Assembly (NCBI RefSeq): GCF_007830635.1
Contig: NZ_VLLA01000014.1
Coordinates: 125,083-189,082, forward strand
Direction: 5' to 3'
DNA length: 64,000 nucleotides
Origin: Bradyrhizobium huanghuaihaiense
Lineage (GTDB): Bacteria; Pseudomonadota; Alphaproteobacteria; Rhizobiales; Xanthobacteraceae
In this document: positions 35,531 through 43,998 of the stretch, one piece after another
Numbering within the stretch: the first letter of the stretch is position 1
Layout: every line of letters begins with the position of its first letter
Made by a program: the position numbers and the translations under genes
Notes under the pieces: generated by a model
Told to the model about the DNA's origin: nothing
The model's database searches: none
What the model saw: the letters and a program-made list of their open reading frames with translations, nothing else

Positions 35531-36979
35531 ATGACTGCGATCCTGAAGAACTTCATCGGCGGCGAATGGGTCGACGGCTCCGGCGTCACCAAGAACATCA
35601 ACCCCTCCAACACCAACGATCTCGTCGGCGAATACGCCAAGGCCGACAAGGCGCAGACCGAGAAGGCGATCGCCGCCGCCAAGGCCGCCTTCCCCGCCTG
35701 GGCGCAGTCGACCCCGCAGGTGCGCTACGACGCGCTCAACAAGATCTCGACTGAAATCCTTGCCCGCAAGGAAGAGCTCGGCCGCCTGCTCGCCCGCGAG
35801 GAAGGCAAGACCCTGCCGGAGGGCATCGGCGAGGTCGCTCGCGCCGGCCAGATCTTCGCGTTCTTCGCCGGTGAAGCGCTGCGGCTGATCGGTGAGAAGG
35901 GAGCCTCGGTGCGTCCCGGCCTCGACGTCGAGCTCACCCGCGAGCCGGTCGGCGTCATCGGCATGATCACGCCCTGGAACTTCCCGATCGCGATCCCCGC
36001 CTGGAAGATCGCGCCCGCGCTCTGCTACGGCAACACCGTGGTGTTCAAGCCGGCCGAGCTGGTGCCCGGCTCGGGCCACGCGCTCGCCGAAATCATCACC
36101 CGCTCCGGCATTCCCGCCGGCGTGTTCAACCTCGTGGTCGGCTCCGGCTCGGTGGTGGGCCAGACGCTGCTCGATCATCCGGATGTGGCCGCGATCTCCT
36201 TCACCGGCTCGGTGCAAACGGGGCGCAAGATCGCGCAGGCCTGCGTGCTGTCCAATCCGATGAAGAAATTCCAGCTCGAGATGGGCGGCAAGAATCCGCT
36301 GGTCGTGCTCGACGACGCCGACCTCAAGACCGCCGTCGAGGTCGCCGTCAACGGCGCCTATTTCTCCACCGGCCAGCGCTGCACCGCCTCGTCCCGCCTG
36401 ATCGTCACCGAAGGCATCCACGACCGCTTCGTCGCGGCGGTGGCCGAGCGGCTGAAGGGCCTGTCGGTGGACGACGCGCTCAAGGCCGGCGTGCATATCG
36501 GCCCCGTGGTCGACCAGAGCCAGCTCGACCAGGACCTGCGCTACATCAAGATCGGCCAGGATGAGGGCGCCAAGCTCGCCTTCGGCGGCGAGCTGCTCAA
36601 GCGCGAGAACCCCGGTCACTACCTCGCGCCGGCGCTGTTCACCGAGGCCAACAACAACATGCGCATCGCGCGTGAGGAAATCTTTGGCCCGGTCGCCGCC
36701 GTCATCCGCGCCAAGAACTACGAGGAAGCCCTCGCCATCTCCAACGACACCGAATTCGGCCTCGCCTCCGGCATCTGCACCACCAGCCTGAAATACGCCT
36801 CGCACTACAAGCGCAACAGCGAGTCCGGCATGGTGATGGTCAATTTGCCGACCGCCGGCGTCGACTATCACGTGCCGTTCGGTGGCCGGAAGGGTTCGAG
36901 CTACGGCGCCCGCGAGCAGGGCTCCTATGCGCGCGAGTTCTACACCACGGTGAAGACGGCTTATACGTTCCCGGGCTGA
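35531..36979 (+). CDS. Alpha-ketoglutaric semialdehyde dehydrogenase (482 aa)
   Basis: An NAD(P)+-dependent aldehyde dehydrogenase. MITPWNFPIAIPAWKIAPAL, FTGSVQTGRKI, LEMGGKNPLVV with the general-base Glu, and GQRCTASSR with the nucleophilic Cys are all intact. In this operon it oxidises the KdgD product to 2-oxoglutarate, feeding the TCA cycle. Succinate-semialdehyde dehydrogenases share the fold, so specificity rests on context. A 30-bp inverted repeat separates it from garD. Confidence 0.92.
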   Translation: MTAILKNFIGGEWVDGSGVTKNINPSNTNDLVGEYAKADKAQTEKAIAAAKAAFPAWAQSTPQVRYDALNKISTEILARKEELGRLLAREEGKTLPEGIGEVARAGQIFAFFAGEALRLIGEKGASVRPGLDVELTREPVGVIGMITPWNFPIAIPAWKIAPALCYGNTVVFKPAELVPGSGHALAEIITRSGIPAGVFNLVVGSGSVVGQTLLDHPDVAAISFTGSVQTGRKIAQACVLSNPMKKFQLEMGGKNPLVVLDDADLKTAVEVAVNGAYFSTGQRCTASSRLIVTEGIHDRFVAAVAERLKGLSVDDALKAGVHIGPVVDQSQLDQDLRYIKIGQDEGAKLAFGGELLKRENPGHYLAPALFTEANNNMRIAREEIFGPVAAVIRAKNYEEALAISNDTEFGLASGICTTSLKYASHYKRNSESGMVMVNLPTAGVDYHVPFGGRKGSSYGAREQGSYAREFYTTVKTAYTFPG

Positions 36980-36991
36980 TAGGCTGACATC

Positions 36992-37078
36992 GTAGGGTGG
37001 GTTAGCGCAGCGTAACCCACCTCTTCTGCTTCCGCGGACACAGACACTGGTGGGTTACGCTGCGCTAACCCACCCTAC
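36992..37078. repeat. Perfect 30-bp inverted repeat between aldehyde dehydrogenase and garD
   Basis: The arms 36992-37021 and 37049-37078 (beginning GTAGGGTGGGTTAGCGCAG) are perfect complements around a 27-base spacer. This is a different family from the GTAGCCCGG repeats. It lies inside an apparent operon and may act as an attenuator or mRNA boundary between upstream genes and garD, whose start is 17 bases beyond. Confidence 0.9.
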
Positions 37079-37094
37079 AAATCCGGAGTCCTCG

Positions 37095-38636
37095 ATGGAC
37101 CAGGACGTCGCAGCGAAAGAGCAGCCCCGCTACATCAAGCTCAACGAGCGCGACAATGTCGCGATCGTGGTCAATGATTTCGGGCTTCCCGCCGGCTCCC
37201 GCTTTGCCAGCGGCTTGACGCTACGCGCCTTCGTGCCGCAGGGACACAAGACCGCGCTGGTCGACATTGCTGAAGGCGAACCGATCATCCGCTATGGCGA
37301 GATCATCGGCTACGCGCTCTCGCCGATCCTGGCCGGCGAATGGGTCGATGAAGCCCGCATCCGCATGCCGGAGGCCCCCGCCCTCGACAAGCTGGAAATC
37401 TCCACCGCCGTCCCCGCACCGCTGCCGCCGCTCGAAGGCTTCACCTTCGAAGGCTACCGCAATCCGGACGGCTCGGTCGGCACCAAGAACATCCTCGGCA
37501 TCTCCTCCTCCGTGCAATGCGTCAAGGGCACGATGGAATATGCGGTGAAGCGCATCCGCGCAGAGCTGCTGCCGAAATATCCGAACGTCGACGACGTCGT
37601 GCCGCTGACGCATGCCTATGGTTGCGGCGTCGCCATCACCGCGCCCGACGCGGTGGTGCCGATCCGCACCCTGCAGAACCTCGCGCTCAACCCGAACTTC
37701 GGCGGCGAGATCCTCGTCGTCGGCCTCGGCTGCGAGAAGCTGGCGCCCGAGCGCCTGGTGCCGGAAGGCGTGAGCGATGCCATCGTCCGCATGCAGGACG
37801 AGGCCTTCGACGGCTTTGGCGCCATCGTCGATGCGATCATGACCCAGGCCGAGGCGCGGCTGAAGGTGCTCAACACCCGCAAGCGCGAGACCTGCCCGGC
37901 CTCCGATCTCGTCATCGGCCTGCAATGCGGCGGCAGCGACGCCTTCTCCGGCGTCACCGCCAACCCCGCCGTCGGCTTTGCCGCGGACCTGCTGGTGCGC
38001 GCCGGCGCCACCGTGATGTTCTCGGAAGTGACCGAAGTGCGCGACGCCATCCAGCTGCTCACCCGCCGCGCCATCAACGAGGACGTCGGCCGCGCGCTGG
38101 TGCGCGAGATGGCCTGGTACGACTCTTATCTCGCCCGCGGCGGCGCTGACCGCAGCGCCAACACCACCCCCGGCAACAAGAAGGGCGGCCTCGCCAACAT
38201 CGTCGAGAAGTCGCTCGGCTCGATCGTCAAGTCCGGCTCCTCCGCCATCACCGGCGTGCTCTCGCCCGGCGAGAAGGCGACGCAGAAGGGCATGCTGTTC
38301 GCGGCAACCCCTGCATCCGACTTCATCTGCGGCACGCTCCAGCTCGCCTCCGGCATGACGCTGCAGGTGTTCACCACCGGCCGCGGCACGCCCTACGGCC
38401 TTGCCGCGGCGCCCGTGATCAAGGTCGCGACGCGCAGCGAGCTGGCACGGCGCTGGAAGGACCTGATCGATTTCGATTCAGGCAGCATCGCCACCGGCGA
38501 GAAGACCATCGAGGAATGCGGCTGGGACCTGTTCCGCCTGATCCTCGACGTCGCCTCCGGTCGCACAAAACCGTGGTCGGATCGCTGGGGCATTCACAAC
38601 GATCTCACGCTGTTCAATCCGGCGCCGGTGACCTAG
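37095..38636 (+). CDS. garD: Galactarate dehydratase GarD (513 aa)
   Basis: UxaA/GarD family: an N-terminal SAF-type domain (about 15-100) and the C-terminal lyase domain with GTKNILGISSSVQC, THAYGCG, GLQCGGSDAFSG and a metal-binding Cys/His set. It dehydrates meso-galactarate to 5-dehydro-4-deoxyglucarate, converging with GudD on KdgD. Altronate dehydratase is the main alternative, but no altronate or uronate genes are nearby. The start at 37095 follows GGAG. It ends 4 bases before the convergent gene. Confidence 0.93.
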   Translation: MDQDVAAKEQPRYIKLNERDNVAIVVNDFGLPAGSRFASGLTLRAFVPQGHKTALVDIAEGEPIIRYGEIIGYALSPILAGEWVDEARIRMPEAPALDKLEISTAVPAPLPPLEGFTFEGYRNPDGSVGTKNILGISSSVQCVKGTMEYAVKRIRAELLPKYPNVDDVVPLTHAYGCGVAITAPDAVVPIRTLQNLALNPNFGGEILVVGLGCEKLAPERLVPEGVSDAIVRMQDEAFDGFGAIVDAIMTQAEARLKVLNTRKRETCPASDLVIGLQCGGSDAFSGVTANPAVGFAADLLVRAGATVMFSEVTEVRDAIQLLTRRAINEDVGRALVREMAWYDSYLARGGADRSANTTPGNKKGGLANIVEKSLGSIVKSGSSAITGVLSPGEKATQKGMLFAATPASDFICGTLQLASGMTLQVFTTGRGTPYGLAAAPVIKVATRSELARRWKDLIDFDSGSIATGEKTIEECGWDLFRLILDVASGRTKPWSDRWGIHNDLTLFNPAPVT

Positions 38637-38640
38637 AGGC

Positions 38641-39381
38641 TCACTGACCGTCGATCAGGTGCATGTCGCCCAGCGTGACGGGCAGGCTACGCGTGATCAG
38701 GTCGGCGATCGCCGCGCGCAGCCGCTCGCTCGCAGCCGGACCCTCGAACGTTTCGTCGATCGGCCCGCTTGGACCGGCAAGCCGCAGGGTCCCGGTGTTC
38801 TCGAGCGGCGCGGCCGCCCGCTTCTCGATCACGTCGAACGACTTCCCCTCGATCACGCGCACTTCGTACAGCGCGTGGATCAGCCCGTAATCCGCAAGTA
38901 GCGTCCGGTATTGGGCGAGCCCGACACCCTCGACATTGCGGCCGTTTCCGAGTTTCGATCTGGCCCGCGTGATGACGATGTAGGCGTCGAGCCCCTGCGG
39001 CGCGACATCGCTGCGAACCAGCTCCTTGAACGGATCGCTGCGCAGGAGGTTGACGGGCGTAACCGCTGAATCCCTGACAGCAGCGAACGCGGCGCGCCTG
39101 TAATTCACCGGCTGCACGCGAAAGCGCCCGCTCAAGAGCTTCGTCGCCTGCTGGACGATCAACTCATCCAGTCCCCATGCGCTGATCGAGAGGCTTTGCG
39201 CTGTGTTCCCGAGCCCGGTCAGGCCGGCGCGCGTCAGGCTCATCTCCTCGCCGATCGCCGAGACGATGCCGACTGACTTGATCGCCTGGAGTTTCGTCGC
39301 GCGCGTCTCGAACGCCGCAGCGGCGCTGAGCGCAACGGAAGCGATCGCGAGACCAATCCAAAGAATGACACTACGGCGCAT
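38641..39381 (-). CDS. Secreted protein of unknown function, MipA partner (246 aa)
   Basis: MRRSVILWIGLAIASVALSAAAAFETRA is a signal peptide. The mature part (KLQAIKSVGIVSAIGEEMSL ... VQPVNYR ... ALYEVRVIEGKSFDVIEKR) resembles no enzyme I can name and is probably periplasmic. The start at 39381 is set by the signal peptide; the long upstream frame is a shadow of the next gene. It begins 5 bases after mipA and so is co-transcribed with it. Confidence 0.78.
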   Translation of the reverse strand: MRRSVILWIGLAIASVALSAAAAFETRATKLQAIKSVGIVSAIGEEMSLTRAGLTGLGNTAQSLSISAWGLDELIVQQATKLLSGRFRVQPVNYRRAAFAAVRDSAVTPVNLLRSDPFKELVRSDVAPQGLDAYIVITRARSKLGNGRNVEGVGLAQYRTLLADYGLIHALYEVRVIEGKSFDVIEKRAAAPLENTGTLRLAGPSGPIDETFEGPAASERLRAAIADLITRSLPVTLGDMHLIDGQ

Positions 39382-39386
39382 GGCGA

Positions 39387-40274
39387 CTATCGAATCCTGA
39401 AGTCGAACGAATAGGACGCACCGAGGCCGACGGTGGTCTGGTTCGACGATCCCCGCTGCTTCACCAGCGGACTGTCCGCGGCATCGCCGAGCAGCTTCTC
39501 GTATTCGACATAGGCATGGACCTCCCACTGCGGATTGATGCGGTAGGAGATCTGGCTGCCGAAGCCGACCGAATGCGCGCCGCCCCTGGCATTGTACATC
39601 GGCAACCCCGAAGCCAGCGCCTGCGCGGCATCGACGCCGAAATACGGCGCGGTGGCCTTGGTGCTCTTCCAGGTGAAGCGCGGGCCAGCCGAGATCGTCA
39701 GCCTCTGGATCAGCGGCACGATGACGTCGGCGGAGACGTCGGCCACTGTGCCGGTGTGGCCATCGAAGCCCTGACGCAACTCGCTGCGCAGGCGCAGCCA
39801 ATCCACCGGATAATATTCGACGAAGCCGCCGAGCTCGTAGGCGGCCTTGACGTCGCCGAGGCCGGTCAGCTCGGCATATTTGCTGCTCTTGCGCGAAGAG
39901 ACATATTTGAACGCAGGGCCCGCGCGAAAATTGCCGACGTCGAGCAGCGCGATGCTGGCGCTGTCGCGCGGTCCGCGAAACTGGTCGATCGATCCGGCGC
40001 GGCGAATGGTGAAGATCGGGATCGGACGAAACTTGCTGTTCTTCGATCCGACGAAGTCAGGCGTGTATTCGCCGCCGATACCGACCATGACAGTCCAGTT
40101 GCCGGACGGCGACGGCAGCATCGGCAGCTCGAAGGGCGGGGCCGGCAGCGTGAACGCGGTCTGCGCCGATGCGGATTGCGCGGTCGCCATGATCGCACCG
40201 AGTGCGGCGAGACAGGCGGTCGTCCACCGCGCATTCACCGTGAGGCGGAGAGCGGCTTCGTCAATATGCTTCAT
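39387..40274 (-). CDS. mipA: MipA/OmpV outer-membrane protein (295 aa)
   Basis: A signal peptide (to about residue 37, ATAQSASAQ) is followed by a MipA/OmpV beta-barrel with VGIGGEYTPDFVGSKNSKFRPIPIFTIRR and ending in YSFDFRIR, with a terminal aromatic pattern as in barrel proteins. MipA-like proteins are scaffold or porin-like and are often under two-component control. It is divergent from a response regulator/sensor kinase pair 310 bases away and shares its upstream region with that pair. Confidence 0.86.
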   Translation of the reverse strand: MKHIDEAALRLTVNARWTTACLAALGAIMATAQSASAQTAFTLPAPPFELPMLPSPSGNWTVMVGIGGEYTPDFVGSKNSKFRPIPIFTIRRAGSIDQFRGPRDSASIALLDVGNFRAGPAFKYVSSRKSSKYAELTGLGDVKAAYELGGFVEYYPVDWLRLRSELRQGFDGHTGTVADVSADVIVPLIQRLTISAGPRFTWKSTKATAPYFGVDAAQALASGLPMYNARGGAHSVGFGSQISYRINPQWEVHAYVEYEKLLGDAADSPLVKQRGSSNQTTVGLGASYSFDFRIR

Positions 40275-40345
40275 TTCGGGGCCCCGGACCGGCCTTCCTG
40301 GCCGAGTCGACTGGTGTGGTTAAGAGCCCAGCATGTGGTCCGGCA

Positions 40346-40435
40346 AAATTGCCCCAAGATTGCAACGGCCAAGCGCCCCTGCGACATTCCGCGCCCGGAC
40401 GCGCCATCGGATCAACATTGCCCGAACATTGCCCG
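40346..40435. promoter_or_regulatory. Four 11-bp direct repeats, candidate response-regulator operator
   Basis: The motif AANATTGCNNN occurs at 40346, 40357, 40414 and 40425, that is, two tandem pairs with 11-base period; the second pair is two identical copies of AACATTGCCCG. OmpR/PhoB-family regulators bind tandem 11-bp boxes. The repeats sit between mipA and the regulator gene, so the regulator could control both directions. The rest of the 310-base gap holds nothing else recognised. Confidence 0.6.
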
Positions 40436-40584
40436 GGACGCGTTCACGCGCGCAAGTCTTGCCCGCGCGGGACGTTCAACCCCTCCGTTCCTGCCTTTTA
40501 TTCGCCAAGCTCGCTGCCTTAAACGGAACTCGCGCACGAACCGAAACGCCGGACTTCGGTCAGGAAGCGTCAAGATCGGGGCCT

Positions 40585-41295
40585 ATGGCCCCAGCAGAGT
40601 CAAGGACGACCCGCGTGCGCTCCCTCGTGATCGAAGACGAACCGCAGATCGGCGCTTACATCATCCGTCTGCTCGGACAGTTGCACGGCGTCGTCGATCT
40701 TGTCGGCTCGATTGCCGACGCCCGCCAGGCGCTGGACAATTTCAAATATGATCTCGCCATCGTCGACCGGATGCTGCCCGACGGCGATGCGCTCGAGGTG
40801 GTCACGGCGCTCAGCCAGTCGCCGGAGCGCCCCGCCATCATCATGCTGACGTCCAAGGACACCAAGGAGGACGTCGTCGACGGCCTCAACGGCGGCGCCG
40901 ACGACTATCTCGGCAAGCCGTTCGAGCCGCAGGAACTGCTTGCGCGAGTGCGCGCCGTGTTGCGTCGGCCCCGCCTGCTCGCGCCTGCCGTGCTGTCGCT
41001 CGGCAATGTCGAGCTGCATCTCGGCAGCAACGAAGTCGTGGTCGCCGACAGGAAAATCCTGCTGCGGCGGCGCGAGGCGCTGATCCTGGGCGCACTGCTG
41101 ATGCGGCGCGACCGCGTCATCACCCGCGCCGCCCTGATCGAGGAAATCTACGGTTTCGACGACGAGATCGAATCCAATACGCTCGAAGCGCAGGTCTCGC
41201 GCCTGAGGAAGAAGCTGGCCGCATTCGGCGGCGACGTCGAGATCCGCAGCATGCGCGGCATCGGTTACATCCTGCGGCTGGCAACGCCGCGATGA
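40585..41295 (+). CDS. OmpR-family response regulator (236 aa)
   Basis: The receiver domain (about 13-125) has acidic residues EDE and phospho-acceptor Asp61 (IVDRMLPDG) and Lys in LGKPFEP. The C-terminal winged helix (about 140-232) ends VSRLRKKLAAFGGDVEIRSMRGIGYILR, the OmpR/PhoB type. The ATG at 40585 is used; a GTG at 40615 with AAGGA upstream is equally possible. The stop overlaps the kinase start (ATGA). Confidence 0.93.
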   Translation: MAPAESRTTRVRSLVIEDEPQIGAYIIRLLGQLHGVVDLVGSIADARQALDNFKYDLAIVDRMLPDGDALEVVTALSQSPERPAIIMLTSKDTKEDVVDGLNGGADDYLGKPFEPQELLARVRAVLRRPRLLAPAVLSLGNVELHLGSNEVVVADRKILLRRREALILGALLMRRDRVITRAALIEEIYGFDDEIESNTLEAQVSRLRKKLAAFGGDVEIRSMRGIGYILRLATPR

Positions 41296-42656
41296 GGTCG
41301 ATCGCCCGAACGTTTGCGTTCTCGCTCGGCATCGCCGCCACAACGATCTTTTTGATCATGGTTGCGATCTTCGTCTCGAGGTACCCGTTGGAGGAACGCG
41401 AGTTCAGGGCCTGCCGGGTCGTGGCCGCCGTTCTCGATCGCGCCACTGATATCAATGGACAAAACCTGACGGTCAGTCCGACTCCCGCGCTTGAGGAATT
41501 GAAGGCCGACAGCCCGAACCTCTGGTACGTCGTATCCGTCGGCGATCTCGTCAGCGAGTATGGTAGCGAGCACCGGCCGGCGCTTCCTTTCGCATTCCCC
41601 TATCGCGGGCCGGTCGGCCTGTCCGTCTTCAGCACACACGACGAGAAGAGCACGTTCTGTCTCGCCGTTGCGCAACGGGGCTCCTTGCGGCTCACGACGA
41701 TGGTCGGCGAGCCACAGGTCCGCTTCGGACGAATGGCCGGGAACTTCCTTGTCAACAGGATTTTTTCGATCATCCTGGTGGCGCTGGCCTTTGCGGCGAC
41801 CGTCGCCATCGGCTCGGCGCTGGCCGCACGTTTCGTCACGCGCGGCATCGAACGGGTGGCGCTTCGCGCGCTCGCGATTGACCCTGCAGCACCGCAAGGT
41901 TTGATATCGCTGTCCGAGGTCCCCTCCGAGTTGAAGCCCCTGGTCGAGGCGCTGAACCGCGCCTTCGGCGAGATCGACGCCTATATCAGGATGCAGCGCC
42001 GCTTTCTCGGCAATGCAGCCCATCAGCTCCGTACGCCGCTGACGCTGCTGCGCGCGAAGATCGACGACGTGCCCGATCCGGCCCTGAAGGCCGAGCTGGT
42101 GCGCGACGTCCGCCGCCTGACGTCGCTGGTCTCAGCCATGCTTGACCTCGCACGCCTGCAAAATCACGCGATCGAAAAGCGGCCGATCGATCTTGCCGCG
42201 ATCACGCTGGACGTGCTCGCCGATTTCGGTCCCTCGGCGCTGGACGCAGGCATCGAGCTTGCGCTGGAACGGGCCGACGAAGGTCCGTTCCTGGTGCAGG
42301 GCGTCGATGCCGCCATCCGCAGCGCGCTCGCCAATCTCGTCGGCAACGCGCTGATCCACGCCCGCGGTGCGCGGCGCATCGTCGCCACGCTCGGGCGCGG
42401 CAGCGTTGCGGTCGACGACGACGGCGCAGGCTTGCCCGACGGCGCGGAGCACAAGCTGCTGGAGCCGTTTCAGACCGGCAACAGCGCAGGCGACGGCGCC
42501 GGCCTCGGCCTGTCGATCGTCCGCGAGATCATGGCCGCCCATGACGGCGAACTCGTCATCGCCTCCGAGCCCGGCCGCGGCACGACGATGCGCCTATGCT
42601 TTCCGGAGGCTGCCGCCGCGGCCAGATCGCGGCACTTGGCTTTGGAGGCGCTCTAG
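41292..42656 (+). CDS. Sensor histidine kinase (454 aa)
   Basis: TM1 (about 8-28) and TM2 (about 155-180) bracket a 120-residue periplasmic sensor. An H box NAAHQLRTPLTLL with His244, N box (LANLVGNALIHA) and G boxes (DDDGAGLPDG, GAGLGLSIV) are complete. It overlaps the response regulator by 4 bases, so the pair is coupled. The signal is unknown. The divergent MipA-type gene with matching direct repeats is the likely target. Confidence 0.93.
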   Translation: MRSIARTFAFSLGIAATTIFLIMVAIFVSRYPLEEREFRACRVVAAVLDRATDINGQNLTVSPTPALEELKADSPNLWYVVSVGDLVSEYGSEHRPALPFAFPYRGPVGLSVFSTHDEKSTFCLAVAQRGSLRLTTMVGEPQVRFGRMAGNFLVNRIFSIILVALAFAATVAIGSALAARFVTRGIERVALRALAIDPAAPQGLISLSEVPSELKPLVEALNRAFGEIDAYIRMQRRFLGNAAHQLRTPLTLLRAKIDDVPDPALKAELVRDVRRLTSLVSAMLDLARLQNHAIEKRPIDLAAITLDVLADFGPSALDAGIELALERADEGPFLVQGVDAAIRSALANLVGNALIHARGARRIVATLGRGSVAVDDDGAGLPDGAEHKLLEPFQTGNSAGDGAGLGLSIVREIMAAHDGELVIASEPGRGTTMRLCFPEAAAAARSRHLALEAL

Positions 42657-42846
42657 GGGCGTCGCCTTGCTTCCGCGAAACCGTCCGGAAACATTGGCAC
42701 GAAAAACTTCTTCCCCGTTTCATCCTTTCGCACCAAGCAACCAATATCTGCGCCGACGGCGACAGGAATGTTCGCGCTCAAGCGAACCTGCCCCGGCATC
42801 ATCGCGACCAAACCTCCGATTGACATCTTTCACGGAGATTTTCCAA

Positions 42847-43116
42847 ATGCGTGCTCTCTCGATGATTGCCATTGCCGGTGCAATGATTGCCAGCTCCGCT
42901 GCCGCGTTCGCCGGCGAGCTTCCCTCCTACGAAGTGAAGTCGTTTCCGATCTCGTCGACGCAGGTCCAGGTGCTCGGCGGCGCCGGCGTCGAGGAGCAGT
43001 CGACCGCGCCCGCGATGATCGTCGCCGGCATGCCCGCCTCGCCCGCGCAGGTCTCGGTGCTGTCGCCGCGCGTGAAGCGGCTTGCGAGCGCGAATTCGCA
43101 GAGCGAAGCGCGCTGA
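42847..43116 (+). CDS. Small secreted protein, unknown (89 aa)
   Basis: MRALSMIAIAGAMIASSAAAFAGELPSYEVKSF has a signal peptide with cleavage after AFA. The mature part of about 66 residues has SSTQVQVLG and SPAQVSVLS as two similar turns, and no catalytic motif. GGAG lies at good spacing before the ATG. It follows the histidine kinase by 190 bases on the same strand and may be an envelope target of that system, which is inference. Confidence 0.72.
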   Translation: MRALSMIAIAGAMIASSAAAFAGELPSYEVKSFPISSTQVQVLGGAGVEEQSTAPAMIVAGMPASPAQVSVLSPRVKRLASANSQSEAR

Positions 43117-43134
43117 TCGGTCTCGTCATTCCTC

Positions 43135-43250
43135 AACGATCCCGTCATGGCCGGCGCCTTGTCCCGCCTGCGCGGCCGAAGCCGCTTCGGCGCGGCGAAG
43201 GCCCGGCCATCCACATTTTGCTCCTCCACACGAAGTGTGGATGCTCGTGA
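43135..43250. repeat. Degenerate intergenic repeat with hairpin
   Basis: GTCATGGCCGG and CCGGCCATCCAC form inverted ends, and a perfect 7-bp hairpin TCCACAC-GAA-GTGTGGA lies at 43225-43241. It sits between convergent genes and could also serve as a weak terminator. Confidence 0.5.
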
Positions 43251-43286
43251 CAAGCCTCGACGAAGCTCTTCCGTCGCCTTCCGTCT

Positions 43287-43643
43287 CTACGTCATGCTGC
43301 CCGGCATGAAGCAGCGCACGCGCGGGTGGCCGTCGATATAGTGCTTCCACACCATGGTGCGGCCGATCTTGTTCGGCTCGGTGATCACCGCTCCCTCCGG
43401 CACGAGCACCCATTCACCGTCGAGATGCACGCGGTAGCGCCCCTTGTCGGATTCCCAGTCGACATCGGCGACCACGTAGCCGTCGGCATCCGAGCAGCAT
43501 TGCCCAAATTCGCTGTGCAGGCTCTCGAACCAGGGTTTGAGCGGCGAGTTGGCGTAGCGCCCGTCGTCGCGCGCCAGCGCTGATGTCGCCAGCAGCACGG
43601 TCAGGCCGAGCAGCATCGCTGCACACGGTCTTGCAAGTGTCAT
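43287..43643 (-). CDS. Secreted protein of unknown function (118 aa)
   Basis: Signal peptide MTLARPCAAMLLGLTVLLATSALA, then a compact domain starting RDDGRYANSPLKPWFESLHSEFGQCCSDADGY and ending IDGHPRVRCFMPGSMT, with several Cys and Trp. I recall close relatives as uncharacterised secreted proteins of Bradyrhizobium and allied genera. Start set at 43643 by the signal peptide. Confidence 0.78.
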   Translation of the reverse strand: MTLARPCAAMLLGLTVLLATSALARDDGRYANSPLKPWFESLHSEFGQCCSDADGYVVADVDWESDKGRYRVHLDGEWVLVPEGAVITEPNKIGRTMVWKHYIDGHPRVRCFMPGSMT

Positions 43644-43998
43644 GTCGTCTTCCCGCGGATCGAAGTCAGCGCCGCGAGGGACAGGCGCCACCGTCCGCCT
43701 TGCCGCACATGGGCGGCAGGCGCAGAGACGGCGACTCGTTCCCCCAGCAGCTTTTGCGACAGCTATGCAAATCCGGCGCCAGCGCGCATTCCGGAGAACT
43801 ACTGCCGCACGCTGTTGCCCACGCTTGCGTATGCCTGCATGCGTGACGCGCCGGCCGTTTTGCCGCGCATTTTCGAGGCTTTCCTTGTTGCACCCAGACG
43901 TGTAGGAACGTGGCCGCGAAACTTATCGCATTTGTTTAACCGGCTGTTTCGATTAGAGAATCAGGTGACGGCGTGACTGGCATTGGACCGGCAGCGCT
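43644..43998. other. 355-base intergenic region, nothing recognised
   Basis: This divergent gap between two unknown genes holds several weak open frames with no signal peptide, family motif or ribosome site. An AT-rich stretch at about 43925-43965 is the likely promoter zone of the gene at 43999. Confidence 0.35.

Noticed and set aside
39382..39801. Upstream in-frame extension of the secreted partner of MipA
   Set aside because: The extra 140 residues lie inside mipA on the same strand and have shadow composition; a signal peptide begins at 39381.
43644..43998. Possible small Cys-containing secreted protein in a plus-strand frame near 43750
   Set aside because: A stretch with CDSYANPAPARIPENYC looked gene-like but has no start codon, ribosome site or signal peptide in frame.
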